Below are positions 1 through 9,063 of a stretch of DNA of 64,000 nucleotides, in pieces. Origin of the DNA: Triticum aestivum. Its lineage: Eukaryota > Streptophyta > Magnoliopsida > Poales > Poaceae. The translations under genes and the position numbers were made by a program. Location of the stretch: contig NC_057807.1 of NCBI RefSeq assembly GCF_018294505.1, positions 170,900,883 to 170,964,882 of the forward strand, written 5' to 3'. Each line of letters begins with the position of its first letter. Position 1 is the stretch's first letter. The notes under the pieces are model-generated. The model saw only the letters and a list, made by a program, of their open reading frames with translations. It made no database searches and had not been told where the DNA came from.

Positions 1-1796
1 CATGTTGGCTAACTATTCTATCCAGGCAGAAGTTGGTTTCATAGGAAAGACGGAAGGTTTTGCGCGTTGGTTGTATCGAATTTCCCTTTCTAATAGCATA
101 CACAAATAGATAAGAAAGTTAAGATGATGATAAGGTAAATGAAAACCTTTGATTTACCTTATCATCAGTTTTGTCCTATCTTTGTGCCTCCTCTAGCCAT
201 TTCATGCTTTATTGGAGTTATCTGACGCCAAGGAGGAAGGAATAGAGATTAGGATCCTAGCCTTGTTCGGTTTGAATTTCCTAAGAGAGGTTACAAAAGA
301 AAGGGATGCTCAAACCAAGGATTTGGAGTCTTATTAGTAGCAACAAGATATATTAATCACTAGGTTACGGTAATATGTGCTTGTCTCCGAAAAGAAGGAT
401 AAAAGGATAGATTAGCAAAGCAGTCACTCCCAACGGCAGATGAAAACGATACCGACACATCTACTAAATCATCTTCACAACCTTGAAGATACGGGATTAT
501 ATAATAACTCATTTAGTTGATAGATCATTATTGGATTCTTTTTATTGTGACCGTGGGAAATCCATCCAAAAAAGCATGAGTTGGATCGGCGTAAAGAACA
601 AGATGAATGTGGTATTATCTCTATTAGGACGGTTATGAGGCTCTGCCCTTTTTTTATTCAATATCTATTATTTTTTTCTTATATTCCGCTAATTTTTATC
701 TTTAATGTATCTTTATGCTTAATAGATAACTGGTGATGCTAACGTTATGGGCCGTTAGTGGTGGTTCATTACCTATAGTGTTGTAATCAGGAATCCAAGT
801 TTTGTGATAACTGTGTTGTTTACTTTCAGTGTTGTTTATTGTTCGCAGTTGTACTGAGCTCAGTTGAGAGTGTCATGCTCTGTATTACCAATTGATAGTA
901 GGGGCAGGCAGGGGAAACTCTTTATATCAGTTATGTAAACTACGGATTGTATTGTGGGCAGGGATCCTACTTCTATAACGAAGTAAAGAAGTGTGGAATG
1001 CGCTATCTCGAAGTAAAGAAGTGTATCATGGAATGGAAATCCAAATCTAGCTATCTTAGCAAAGGAAGTGGCATTCAAATCTACAAGGTTTTTCTTATTT
1101 AGCCTTTTCACCCAGCGTTGTCATTATTGACACGTTTTTGCGATCCCTGTTTTTGAGATCCTCAATGACTACCACCAGAAAGGGAATGTGACCACCATTC
1201 TTATTTGAGAAAAGTGTCTCCACTATCGCACTAACAATCCTAGACAGCAGAGAAAGCTTGATTGGAGCTAAGAACTATTTCTAAAGGATCCCTTCCACTC
1301 TTGTGTGGAAAGATCTTTCTTAGTAGTTATTGAATGATTCGCGTTAGCCGGGAGTTAGAGATGTACTTTCTATTTCAATGAAGTAACCAACCAAAATAGA
1401 GTGCTAAAGGAGTCATTCAGAAGTGCGTGAAGGGGCGCAGAAAAAAGCTGGTTAGCAAAGAAAGATCAAATTGTTAATTAAACAGGCCTTGTTAAAATGT
1501 CTTGCTAACCATAGAATTTGGCCCTGTGAATAAATAAATAGCACAAATCAAATACTTCATTTGTGTATTCGTATCTACAAACATGAGAAAGTAACAGGGA
1601 AATACTGACAAGGGATGCCTAGGATAGCACATAGGAAAAGTATAGAAGTAAAGGCGGCGGGAAAGTAGCCATGGTCAAGGTAAACAAGTATTAGGTCTTT
1701 TCTCTCCGAAGCAAGTCAAGGACAACTAGGTCAGTCTGGGGGGGGCAATCCTCTAGATCGATACTTCTCTTCCACAGACTAAACCAATTAATAAAC
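1..1796. other. Probable mitochondrial-derived DNA, left part
   Basis: No gene is recognised here. Base composition is mixed and no frame is long; the longest is an 83-residue frame on the minus strand at 860-1111 with no recognisable motif. It is grouped with the nuclear mitochondrial insertion because a solo LTR with a perfect 5-bp duplication separates it from 2812-5122, so the two flanks were contiguous before that insertion, and the right flank ends in nad5. That the mitochondrial match reaches this far left is inference. It could instead be other intergenic DNA joined to the insertion. Confidence 0.4.
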
Positions 1797-2060
1797 TGTC
1801 GGGGGCAATGCTGATTCCCGCCAACACCTATGGGGATTTTTACGGATCGAGGCAGTGCACGCGGGGGGATTTTTACCCAGCTTCGGGCCGCACGGATGCG
1901 TAAAACCCTACTGCTGCTTGTTTGCGTATATTGGATTCTTGCTCAGGAGCGATGGATGCTGCCAGAATGAGCGTGAGAGTGTTCCTCTGAACTCCCGAAT
2001 CGCGGAACCCTCTCTGAACTCCTGAATCACGGAACCCCCTCTACGTTGTGCTAGGGCCTC

Positions 2061-2068
2061 CTTTTATA
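2061..2068 (-). promoter_or_regulatory. TATA box of the solo LTR
   Basis: The minus strand reads TATAAAAG followed by GAGGCC. It sits about three quarters of the way into the LTR, the normal place for the U3/R boundary, and it fixes the orientation of the element. Confidence 0.7.
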
Positions 2069-2469
2069 CTTTCAATGGGTCACCCACAGGTGGCAACGTA
2101 GACTAGAAGGGTAAAAGTGGAAAAGGATGCGGTAGGTGCAACTACCGCTACTGTGGATACAGTGCACCCTACCTAACTCTGACGGCAGGGGACAAGGGTA
2201 TTTAATGCCTGTCTGAGTCTCCTAAACAGTGCAAAGGGTGACCGTTAGGAGCGCCACCGTTTGCCACGATGGGCTTCTCTTCATCTCTGCTTGCCACCAC
2301 GTACCCCTGGCTGCACGGCCTCCCGCCACGTGTGCTTGGGAGAGTCCCAGAGCGACACGTTAGCAGGGTGAGCTGGGGCGCGGGCACGAAGTGGGGGTTT
2401 CCCGCGGCAAGCTCCTTGCCGTGGCTGTCGTCTTGTCGCGTCCGGAAGCTTGTCGCTCGCCGGATCTTG

Positions 2470-2675
2470 CCGGGACGCAGGGCGCGTCACGGCAAGCTTT
2501 CTTGGTATGCCTCGAGTGGTCTTCCCGGCAAGCTCCTCTTGCCGGGGTCTTGTCTCTTCCCGGCATGATCCTCTTGCCGGGGCCTTGGCTGGCCTTCCCA
2601 GCAAGCTCCTCTTGCCGGGGCCTCGGTTGGCCTTCCCGGCAAGCTCCTCTTGCCGGGGCCTTGGTTTGAGTACTT
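2470..2675. repeat. Degenerate tandem repeat in solo LTR U3
   Basis: About five imperfect copies of a roughly 43-bp unit built on GGCAAGCTCCTCTTGCCGGG, each containing the short palindrome CCCGGCAAG...CTTGCCGGG. Inverted CCGGCAAG/CTTGCCGG pairs allow small hairpins. Repeats in U3 often carry enhancer-like sites, but no function can be read here. Confidence 0.7.
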
Positions 2676-2947
2676 TGTTCTTGAATGGTCTTCAAGGGAA
2701 CCACGGAGGGTCCTGGCGGTCACCCGGCAAGCCTTGCCGCGGGGCGCTGCAACTGCCCGTGCACGAGTTCGGGGTAATAGGGTACCCCTACTCTAGTACA
2801 CCGACATAAACAATTTACATATTATTATTGCATTCCTATCTGGTCAGCATCTCTCCTATCGAAACTATAATATGACCTCAATGGAAGAGCCCTGGTTCTG
2901 CCTTGCCAAACCGACAAATCCAGAAATTTTAGATGAATTCATCGGGC

Positions 2948-3391
2948 TTAAAGTGTGATTTCGTTATACGTGAACAGGCGTCGTAATGCTCCTAGAAAGG
3001 CATATTTAGAATATAGAGGACGTTCCCAACAATCCACGAGAATATCATACCCAACTATGAACCGTACGAGCACATCCTCTGTCACCCCCACCGTGCTTAC
3101 GGCTCTATAGCCCAACCCAACTTGCTCTGGCCCTGGGTACTCCCGCATCTCTTCCTCGGTAGGCGGACCATGGAAGATGGGGAGTATCCGGTTGGGACTG
3201 ATAGAAAACAACATATCTTTTCCCTCCTGACCCCTATAAAAATCTAGTGGAAGTCCGGTCACGTCGGAGACATCTTTATCTGATTTTGAGGCTTCGTCGT
3301 CCGGCTCCTCCAAAATTATGTTAGGATCGGCTGGCTCATCCTCATCATCCGAAAAGAAACACAGAGACAAAACAGATTGTTTCAATGACAT
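2948..3391 (-). CDS. Hypothetical ORF, 147 codons, in mitochondrial-like DNA
   Basis: An open frame of 147 codons starting with ATG at 3391 and ending in TGA or TAA at the left. Residues 15-45 are very acidic (DDEDEPADPN, then DEASKSDKD). The rest is mixed, with a short aromatic C-terminal part. No catalytic motif, signal peptide or clear membrane helix is visible and I do not recognise a family. The upstream frame 3345-3587 on the same strand overlaps in a different phase and could be a shifted 5' part. Unidentified ORFs of this size are common in plant mitochondrial genomes. If the segment is a nuclear copy it is unlikely to be expressed. Confidence 0.3.
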   Translation of the reverse strand: MSLKQSVLSLCFFSDDEDEPADPNIILEEPDDEASKSDKDVSDVTGLPLDFYRGQEGKDMLFSISPNRILPIFHGPPTEEEMREYPGPEQVGLGYRAVSTVGVTEDVLVRFIVGYDILVDCWERPLYSKYAFLGALRRLFTYNEITL

Positions 3392-4992
3392 ATCTAATCA
3401 GACTGAAATTGATGGCCACAAAAAAGAAGTATTTTTTTATGGCATGTGGGATGATCGTGCCTAGTAGCCACATATCAGCTGCGCTCAATATGCGGGATTT
3501 ACGTTGGATCAGATCTTTCGCTTTGACGAATTTGGACCTAGCGAAAAGGACTCTAAGCCTTCGCGCAAACAAGCAAAGTAGAAGCAAGACGAGGAAGCGG
3601 AGCTGTCGTAGAAGCAGTAGCTTCCCCCGACAATATACAATACAACAGTAGCGACCATGAATAAAAAAGCCCCTTGTTTAACGAGTTTGCTGCTTTTCCC
3701 AGGCCGGAGAAGGGCAACTATCCATTTCATAGGAGAGGGTGGGGGAGAAGCAAGCCGAACCTCTGATCGACCCGGACACGTAAAAAATTCTTGGCGCCGA
3801 GAGAAAGACAAGATTGAGTAAGTAATTCAGTGAGTGCTTTCTTTTATAAGAAGAGCGAGGATGAGACGAGGTGACATACTACGATCACGAACTGAAGTTC
3901 TCCCCTTCGGCTCGGCATATGGAACCTCTCAGCTACTCCCTCGGGATAGGTAGGCCCACCCCCCTTCCCCTACTTCTGCATTTCATTCTTCTATTCCTTC
4001 CGCTTGCTTTTCTAGTTAAGCTGCTCATAAACTAGATCCATAAAACTCACTCAGCTACTGTCTTCTTTCTATCTCTTCAGCTGAAGAACTCTCTTTGGGA
4101 CAAGGGCATCATCAAGCAAAGAAATAGAAGAAGAAGCAGTCAGTAATGCAATGCGAGAGAAGTGTCATGTAGCAAGGTGCCCGGAATCTATCGTATATCG
4201 TATATAGGGATTTTTGATTGCGATTTCCTTTTGGGGATCAGGCCGATTTGATGACAGGAATTTCCTTGTTTGTTGCAGCCTAAGATTGGGATTGGCACGT
4301 ATGTGGACCACTTTGGCTCCGCCCGAAAGCCCCTGAGCCGACTATCTCCTGGCACAGCCAAAGCATTTCCTCGCCCGAGGCCTGCTCAAAGCTAACTTGA
4401 ATCCGAACAGCTTGCTACTTCTCCGAAACCTTCACCAGTATGTGTATCCTTGTAAGGTCATGGACCCGCCCTAAGAACGAGAAACATGAGTCTAGCATGA
4501 CATAAACCCAAACCCCGGCACTTTTGATACTTCTCATCTCAGGACAAGTCACAGAAGAGGTAAGGCGCTATAGCCAGTGAAGGAATAGGAAAGAAGAATT
4601 AGTGGAATTGACCAATAATTTATACCATTATGATTTTGAATAATCGCTAATAGCTGACACCAATGGAATAACCTTTATCGTCTCATACCTCAGACCATTG
4701 CTGGCTTGAATGCTGTCTCTCTTCTTCTTTTCTCGCGATAGTGAATAAGAGGACGACCCACCGGGGGGAGGATGGAATGAGTCAGCAAGGGGATCAACCA
4801 TCTTCTTTCAGTAAAGGCCCACACATTATCCTTAATATTGGGATAAAAGGACTCTGAAGAAGGAAACTCTCTTCCCGTCTGGCGTAACTGACCACTGCAA
4901 ATCAAGTCAAAAGTGCTTATATGTTTAACACGTTTTTGTCCCAATGACAGGCCGCTTGAACATTGTTTGATTTTTTTAAGAGACTCGATCTT

Positions 4993-5122
4993 ATGTATCT
5001 ACTTATTGTCTTTTTGCCTTTGCTCGATAGTTCCGTAGCTGGTTTTTTCGGATGTTTTCTAGGATCTGAAGGAACCGCTATAATGACCACCACGTGTGTT
5101 TCATTCTCTTTGATCTTATCTT
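4993..5122 (+). pseudogene. nad5: nad5 N-terminal exon fragment (NADH dehydrogenase subunit 5)
   Basis: Translation from the ATG at 4993 gives [11 protein letters not shown] followed by SSVAGFFG and [15 protein letters not shown], the N-terminus of plant mitochondrial nad5, a membrane subunit of respiratory complex I. The match runs about 43 codons and stops at about 5122 in the middle of what should continue as exon 1. The downstream frame reads unrelated residues. Two or three substitutions are visible against the usual plant sequence, as in LLDSS where G is normal and FFGCF where R is normal; in the organelle some C-to-U edited positions differ too. Only a fragment of exon 1 of a trans-spliced five-exon gene is present, so this is a dead nuclear copy. 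Confidence 0.9.
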
Positions 5123-5506
5123 CACGCTCCGGCGTCAGCATCTTGAAGTACGTGATCTTGCGGCGCACCATGGATTTCCAACAAACTAGGGGACGCTTGA
5201 TGCGGGCTAGGGGATCGAAAGGTGGGGGAATGGGCTGGAGATTAGGTGTGGTTTTAGGACAGTGGCTGGCGCAGGCCGAGCAGCGAAGGTTCTGGTGTGA
5301 ATAGTGGTTCCGGTGACGACCGGGTAATCGGTTTTGACTGTACATTGCTCTTGTCACATTCGCGTTGCAGCCAGGCACGCTGGGCCCTCCATGTCGCTCA
5401 CCAAATGGAACGTGCTTTGTCTTGCATTTTCGCTCGCTTGTGGGACCGCTCTTTAGAGCAAACCGACGTCTCTCCCACTCCCCCGCCCGTGTCATTTATG
5501 CTACCA
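5123..5506. other. Unassigned spacer right of the NUMT
   Basis: GC-moderate sequence with no recognised gene. The left edge is the nad5 breakpoint and the right edge is a miniature Stowaway relic. Frames through it run on both strands across the breakpoint and look fortuitous. Confidence 0.4.
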
Positions 5507-5546
5507 CTCCCTCTGTTTTATGCGGAGTAAATAAAAACAGAGGGAG
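5507..5546. mobile_element. 40-bp Stowaway relic (two TIRs almost end to end)
   Basis: CTCCCTCTGTTTTAT at the left is followed after only about ten bases by the inverse ATAAAAACAGAGGGAG, with TA at the right flank (5547-5548). CTCCCTC...GAGGGAG ends are the hallmark of grass Stowaway (Tc1/mariner-derived) MITEs. Almost the whole interior has been lost. Confidence 0.75.
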
Positions 5547-5693
5547 TATACTACGGATGAGGATCCCCTGATGTGGCCGAACCCATTGAGTAACTGACAT
5601 GCGGGGCCTAGCAAGCATGGGGTCCGCCAGTAAGTGACCAAAATGGAGGGTAAGGTAGGGATACCTACATCGGAGGATCCACTTCCACTACTA

Positions 5694-6207
5694 CTCCCTC
5701 CTTCCATTTACTATACAGGGCCTAATGCGTTTTTTGAGGCTAACTTTGACCAAATGTTAGAGTAATAATATATGACATGCAACTTACACAAAGCATACGG
5801 TCAAATTCATATGTGAAAGGAGCTTCCTATGATATAATTTTCACATTATACATCTCATGTACTATTAATCTTGTCAATAGTCAAATGCGGTTTTGAAAAA
5901 CGCATTAGAGCATGGTTAATAATATAGCCAGTCGATGGCTATAAGGAACTACCATGTCATCTATAGCCATCATATATGCACTCATATAGTAGTGTGGGCT
6001 ATAAGGTTGGATATTTCCCGCAAAAAAAATTATAAGGTTGGCAATTGTATTAGTACTTTTTTCCATCTCCTCTCTATCTCTTTCTTCATATTTATTGTAT
6101 TTAACTAGGAATGTGTATATAGCTAGGCTCTTGCATGAGAGCACACTCCCCTTACTTTTTCACATCTCTCTCCGCCACATAGGCCCTATATAAATGGAAG
6201 GAGGGAG
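5694..6207. mobile_element. Stowaway MITE with an internal insertion
   Basis: A perfect 17-bp terminal inverted repeat (CTCCCTCCTTCCATTTA and its complement) flanked by the TA duplication at 5692-5693 and 6208-6209. Flank plus TIR gives 19 bp of perfect inverted repeat. The outer arms (5694-5908 and 6183-6207) are Stowaway sequence. The middle (5909-6179) is unrelated and explains the length of 514 bp, against the few hundred bases or less usual for such MITEs. Confidence 0.88.
5909..6179. mobile_element. Element nested in the Stowaway MITE
   Basis: About 271 bp of unrelated AT-rich sequence inside the Stowaway, flanked by the short direct repeat TAG (5906-5908 and 6180-6182). A 3-bp T-W-A-like duplication would suit a Harbinger/Tourist MITE, but TAG is not the canonical form and I see no clean terminal inverted repeat. 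The left arm has GGTTAATAATATAGCC and GGCTATAA motifs seen in grass MITEs. Identity is tentative; the insertion itself is well supported by the split Stowaway. Confidence 0.55.
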
Positions 6208-6516
6208 TACTACTATGAGCACTGCATACTCTAGTACAGATGTTGTCAGTACTCCACTAGTACTATTGGACAGGGAGCTTAAAAAAGTTAATATTGGACT
6301 GGCTATACGTGGCGAACGCCTAGTAGGAAGAGCATGCGCGAGAACAAGCACATTCACGTGGTTGAAAACAAATTGGAAACAATCTCGAGTACAAATCTAG
6401 GAGTACGTATGAATCTAACAATATTGATTGGGCGTTGTTGAATGTTGATACTTTTTTGATCAAAGTAGAGACACTTTGACTACACATAAAACTTATATGT
6501 AAACTAGAAAGGATAG

Positions 6517-6744
6517 GAGGGAGTATATTGTACGTTCAGAAACGAAACAAACATTGAATACCCTTTATATATGATTTGCGGATGCTATGATCACCAGGTC
6601 AAAATTTTGAATCCGCCTTAGGTATCAGACATGCCCCCACTCGTTCTCTCTAGAACTCATCTCGGGGTCCGAAGATCGATTGAAAGAGGACTAGGGTGGG
6701 TACAATATGTTCGTTTCGCTTATGAACGTTCAATATACTCCCTC
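6517..6744. mobile_element. Foldback/MITE-like element with ~40-bp imperfect inverted repeats
   Basis: GAGGGAGTATATTG (6517-6530) and its exact complement (6731-6744) begin a longer imperfect inverted repeat that continues with ACGTTCA and CGAAAC tracts on both arms, about 40 bp each. The arms enclose about 150 bp of unrelated sequence. The outer GAGGGAGTA recalls the Stowaway end read outwards rather than inwards, so this may be two flanking Stowaway ends or a distinct foldback element. Confidence 0.6.
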
Positions 6745-6762
6745 TAATCCCCACAGACCCCC

Positions 6763-6940
6763 CAGTGGCGGAGCTAGGCAGGAATCTCAGGAGGGGCCAA
6801 AAGCCAAAACATGAAAAATTAAGAGGATAAGATTGATCTTTTCCTTATCTAATCCATGCACAGTAATTTTTTCTTCACTGTTTTGCCTAATGCTAGGGGG
6901 GGCACGGCCCCCCTCATCCTTGCACTAAGCTCCACCACTG
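6763..6940. mobile_element. CAGTGGCGGAGCT short element, copy 1 (hAT-like)
   Basis: Begins CAGTGGCGGAGCTAGG and ends AGCTCCACCACTG: ends complementary over about 13 bp with one mismatch, and CAGTG/CACTG termini as in hAT-type non-autonomous elements. Length 178 bp. No coding capacity. A poly-C tract surrounds it, so no target duplication can be called. Confidence 0.65.
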
Positions 6941-6946
6941 CCCCCC

Positions 6947-7121
6947 CAGTGGCGGAGCTAGGCAGGAATCCCAGGAGGGGCCAGAAGCTAAAACATGAAA
7001 AATTAAGAGGGTAAGATTGATCTTTTCCTTATCTAATCCATGCACAGTAATTTTTCTTCACTGTTTTGCCTAATGCTGGGGTGCCACGGCCCCCACAGCC
7101 TTGCACTAAGCTCCACCACTA
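6947..7121. mobile_element. CAGTGGCGGAGCT short element, copy 2 (hAT-like)
   Basis: A second copy of the preceding element in the same orientation, 6 bp away and about 95% identical by eye. It ends CTCCACCACTA, one base different from the complementary end. The two copies with poly-C between them look like a tandem duplication or two insertions at the same C-rich site. Confidence 0.65.
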
Positions 7122-7856
7122 CCCCCCCCCCCCCCGTAGGTCATTTCTATCATAGAAACAGACCAAACCTTTATCTCCTTGCATGATATGCAATTGATCT
7201 CTGAACATCAATTGATCTCCTCAACATGTGTCGGGGCATGATCCGAATGCGATGTCAAAACTAAGACGTGAAGCGGCATGTAGTGGAGGCAACGTGAAAC
7301 TTTAAACGAACCGTTTGTTTGTATGCATGTCGGACAAATTACAACGTTGGAAATACAAGCATGGTCTAGGCCCACATGCGAATGATACTCGGCGAAATGT
7401 TCAAATGAGGCATGCGGGAGGATGGACTCGACCGGAGGGCGACATGATTGATGGAAAAGAGGGTTGGAGAGGAATGAGAAAGAAGCAGATGCCACATGAT
7501 TATACTTGAACGACTCAAATAAACAATAAGTTGTCTTGCTTGGCCTACATAGTGAAATGCCTAATGCACAACGCGGAGCACTAACGCTCGAATATGGTCG
7601 GGAAAACAGGGAAACCGACATGTGGGGCACACCTGTCGGGACGATGTAGCGCACACTACTCCAATGGAGGAGCTGTCCGACGACATCCTCGCCACCGGCA
7701 ACCGTTCATGTGGGTCGTGGGGGCCAACAACGTGGCGCAGCTCCTGCACCGCCTCTGGACACGGCGACCGCGGTGAGTGACACGGTCATCGTCACTAGAC
7801 ATGATCGGTTTTAGTGTGCCGAGGGTGGCATTAGTGCTGTGGCACGACCAACAATA
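7122..7856. other. No recognised feature
   Basis: A poly-C run (about 7122-7135), then mixed sequence. Frames of 60-150 codons occur on both strands without any family signature or codon pattern I can defend. I see nothing else. Confidence 0.4.
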
Positions 7857-8079
7857 TGTTTGGTTTGTGCCCAAGGTTGCCCCATCAAAGCATTGGTTAT
7901 CCAAAATTTTGGTTGAGGTTTTGGTTGCCCATGATTTGGCCGACATTGGCAAGAAAAATGAACTAGAGTTGGCTAGAGTTCATTGGCATGCCAAAAAAAT
8001 GGCAACCATCCAAACAAAGACCAAACTTTGGGTCATGACCAAAATTTTGGTAATGTGCACTTTGGCCACAATCCAAACA
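7857..8079. mobile_element. MITE with TGTTTGG ends
   Basis: TGTTTGGTTTGTGCCCAA (7857-7874) and the near-complement TTGGCCACAATCCAAACA (8062-8079) form 18-bp terminal inverted repeats with two or three mismatches. The interior is rich in CCAAAATTTTGG palindromes. Ends of this type are common in Tourist/Harbinger-like and hAT-like MITEs of grasses. No clear target duplication is seen. Confidence 0.6.
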
Positions 8080-9063
8080 CACCCCAATACCTGTCTCGTC
8101 GAGGATGCACGGCCCCGCGACGCGTCCGCGGAGTGGTGTAGCGTGACCAATTGCATCCTCAGGACCTGAGACCATGCCGGGTTGTCTTGCTTTTTCAATG
8201 ACATGCGGGAATCGCATGTGAGTAGAAGGGCATCTCCAAAGTTGGCATGACTGAAGCTCACTACACTGGCACACCAAAAACCCTCGTCCCTCGGGCCGTC
8301 ACGCGGTGTGTTCCCAGCTGGTGCCAGCTGCCCGCATTCATGCCGTCCATCTATATGCCATCGTTAAGAAGCTCGGTGCCCGAGGAACCAACTCTGCCAA
8401 CTTAATGACACACCCGGACGCTTGCCCTCACCGGAATGTGCTACTTAAAGCGGCAACGCCCAACTAACCTCCACACCATAGCGCATCGTCGTTCTACTTG
8501 GCACTACATCTGCCATGACAAGTGCGAACACTCTGCAGGAGAGCTTGTCTTCGGGGATGAAGCTCGAGGTCGCCGCCATCGCTCAAGTGGCCTCTCGCGA
8601 CGCAATAGTGGCGTAGCCGGACGCGGACGCGACTGCACAAGCGGTGGCCACGCTAGCGGCCGAGGACGGGAGCACCATCAGCCACGTGTCCTACTTGCTG
8701 TTGTCCAACGTCCGGCACCACCTAGGTCGGGGACTCCTCCAAGGATGAGTAGATCCTGGGAGGCGACAGGGCATGGTGTGCCAACTGGCCGGTCCGTATC
8801 CCGTGTTCTACTCTTCCTCGCGGGATGCAACACCTTCACTTCACGGGTCTTGGACCCCGTCCCCGTACATAGAGATCGCAGATGGAGGACTTTGGTCGCC
8901 GCTGTAGAATAGGTTTAGGGTCAGGTATATTTTTTTCCTGTGCTATAAAAGTTTGAAATATAATGAAAATCTGTTGTGTTTGCATTAATCTTGGCCTATG
9001 TATATGAACTTTCACAATAATATAGTATATTATAGGAGTACTAGCAAGATGCCCGTGCATTGC
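8080..9063 (+). pseudogene. Decayed gene-like repeat, unidentified
   Basis: GC-rich, codon-biased sequence with a TATA-like TACTTAAA at about 8441, a frame at 8436-8912 (158 codons) and an AT-rich 3' part after 8910. GGGCATCTCCAAAG at about 8228 resembles the outer end of a class of grass DNA transposons. The frame is rich in R, S and H with no domain I recognise, and neighbouring frames have stops. I read it as the remains of a transposon-borne or repeat-associated gene. It could also be non-coding repeat. Confidence 0.3.

Larger units (their letters stand above)
1797..2806 (-). mobile_element. Solo LTR, minus orientation, TSD TAAAC
   Basis: The segment begins TGTCGG and ends CCGACA, a 6-bp terminal inverted repeat, and is flanked by the perfect 5-bp duplication TAAAC (1792-1796 and 2807-2811). 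No internal retrotransposon sequence or second LTR is attached, so this is a 1010-bp solo LTR left by LTR-LTR recombination. Orientation is minus: a TATA box lies on that strand at 2061-2068, about 740 bp into the LTR. The U3 part (2470-2670) holds four or more degenerate copies of a unit containing CTCTTGCCGGGGCCT. Such LTRs are common in wheat gypsy elements; I do not assign a family. The many overlapping frames in 2200-2810 are by-products of this GC-rich repeat. Confidence 0.93.
2812..5122. other. Nuclear mitochondrial DNA insertion (NUMT), right part
   Basis: The right end contains the start of nad5 with its upstream region, so at least that portion is mitochondrial. The rest (2812-4990) has the balanced composition and short purine-rich runs typical of plant mitochondrial spacer and no grass transposon signatures, which supports but does not prove one continuous insertion. 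It holds a 147-codon minus-strand frame (2948-3391). A further minus-strand frame (3509-3811, 100 codons) has one hydrophobic stretch and could be a mitochondrial hypothetical ORF. The junction with non-mitochondrial DNA is near 5122, where the nad5 reading breaks off. Confidence 0.6.

Noticed and set aside
2202..2809. Six overlapping frames of 60-119 codons on both strands
   Set aside because: They lie in the GC-rich repeats of the solo LTR U3, repeat the same peptides in different phases and have no domain.
4917..5495. A 192-codon minus-strand frame across the nad5 breakpoint
   Set aside because: It is the antisense of nad5 on one side and unrelated sequence on the other, so it cannot be an original gene.
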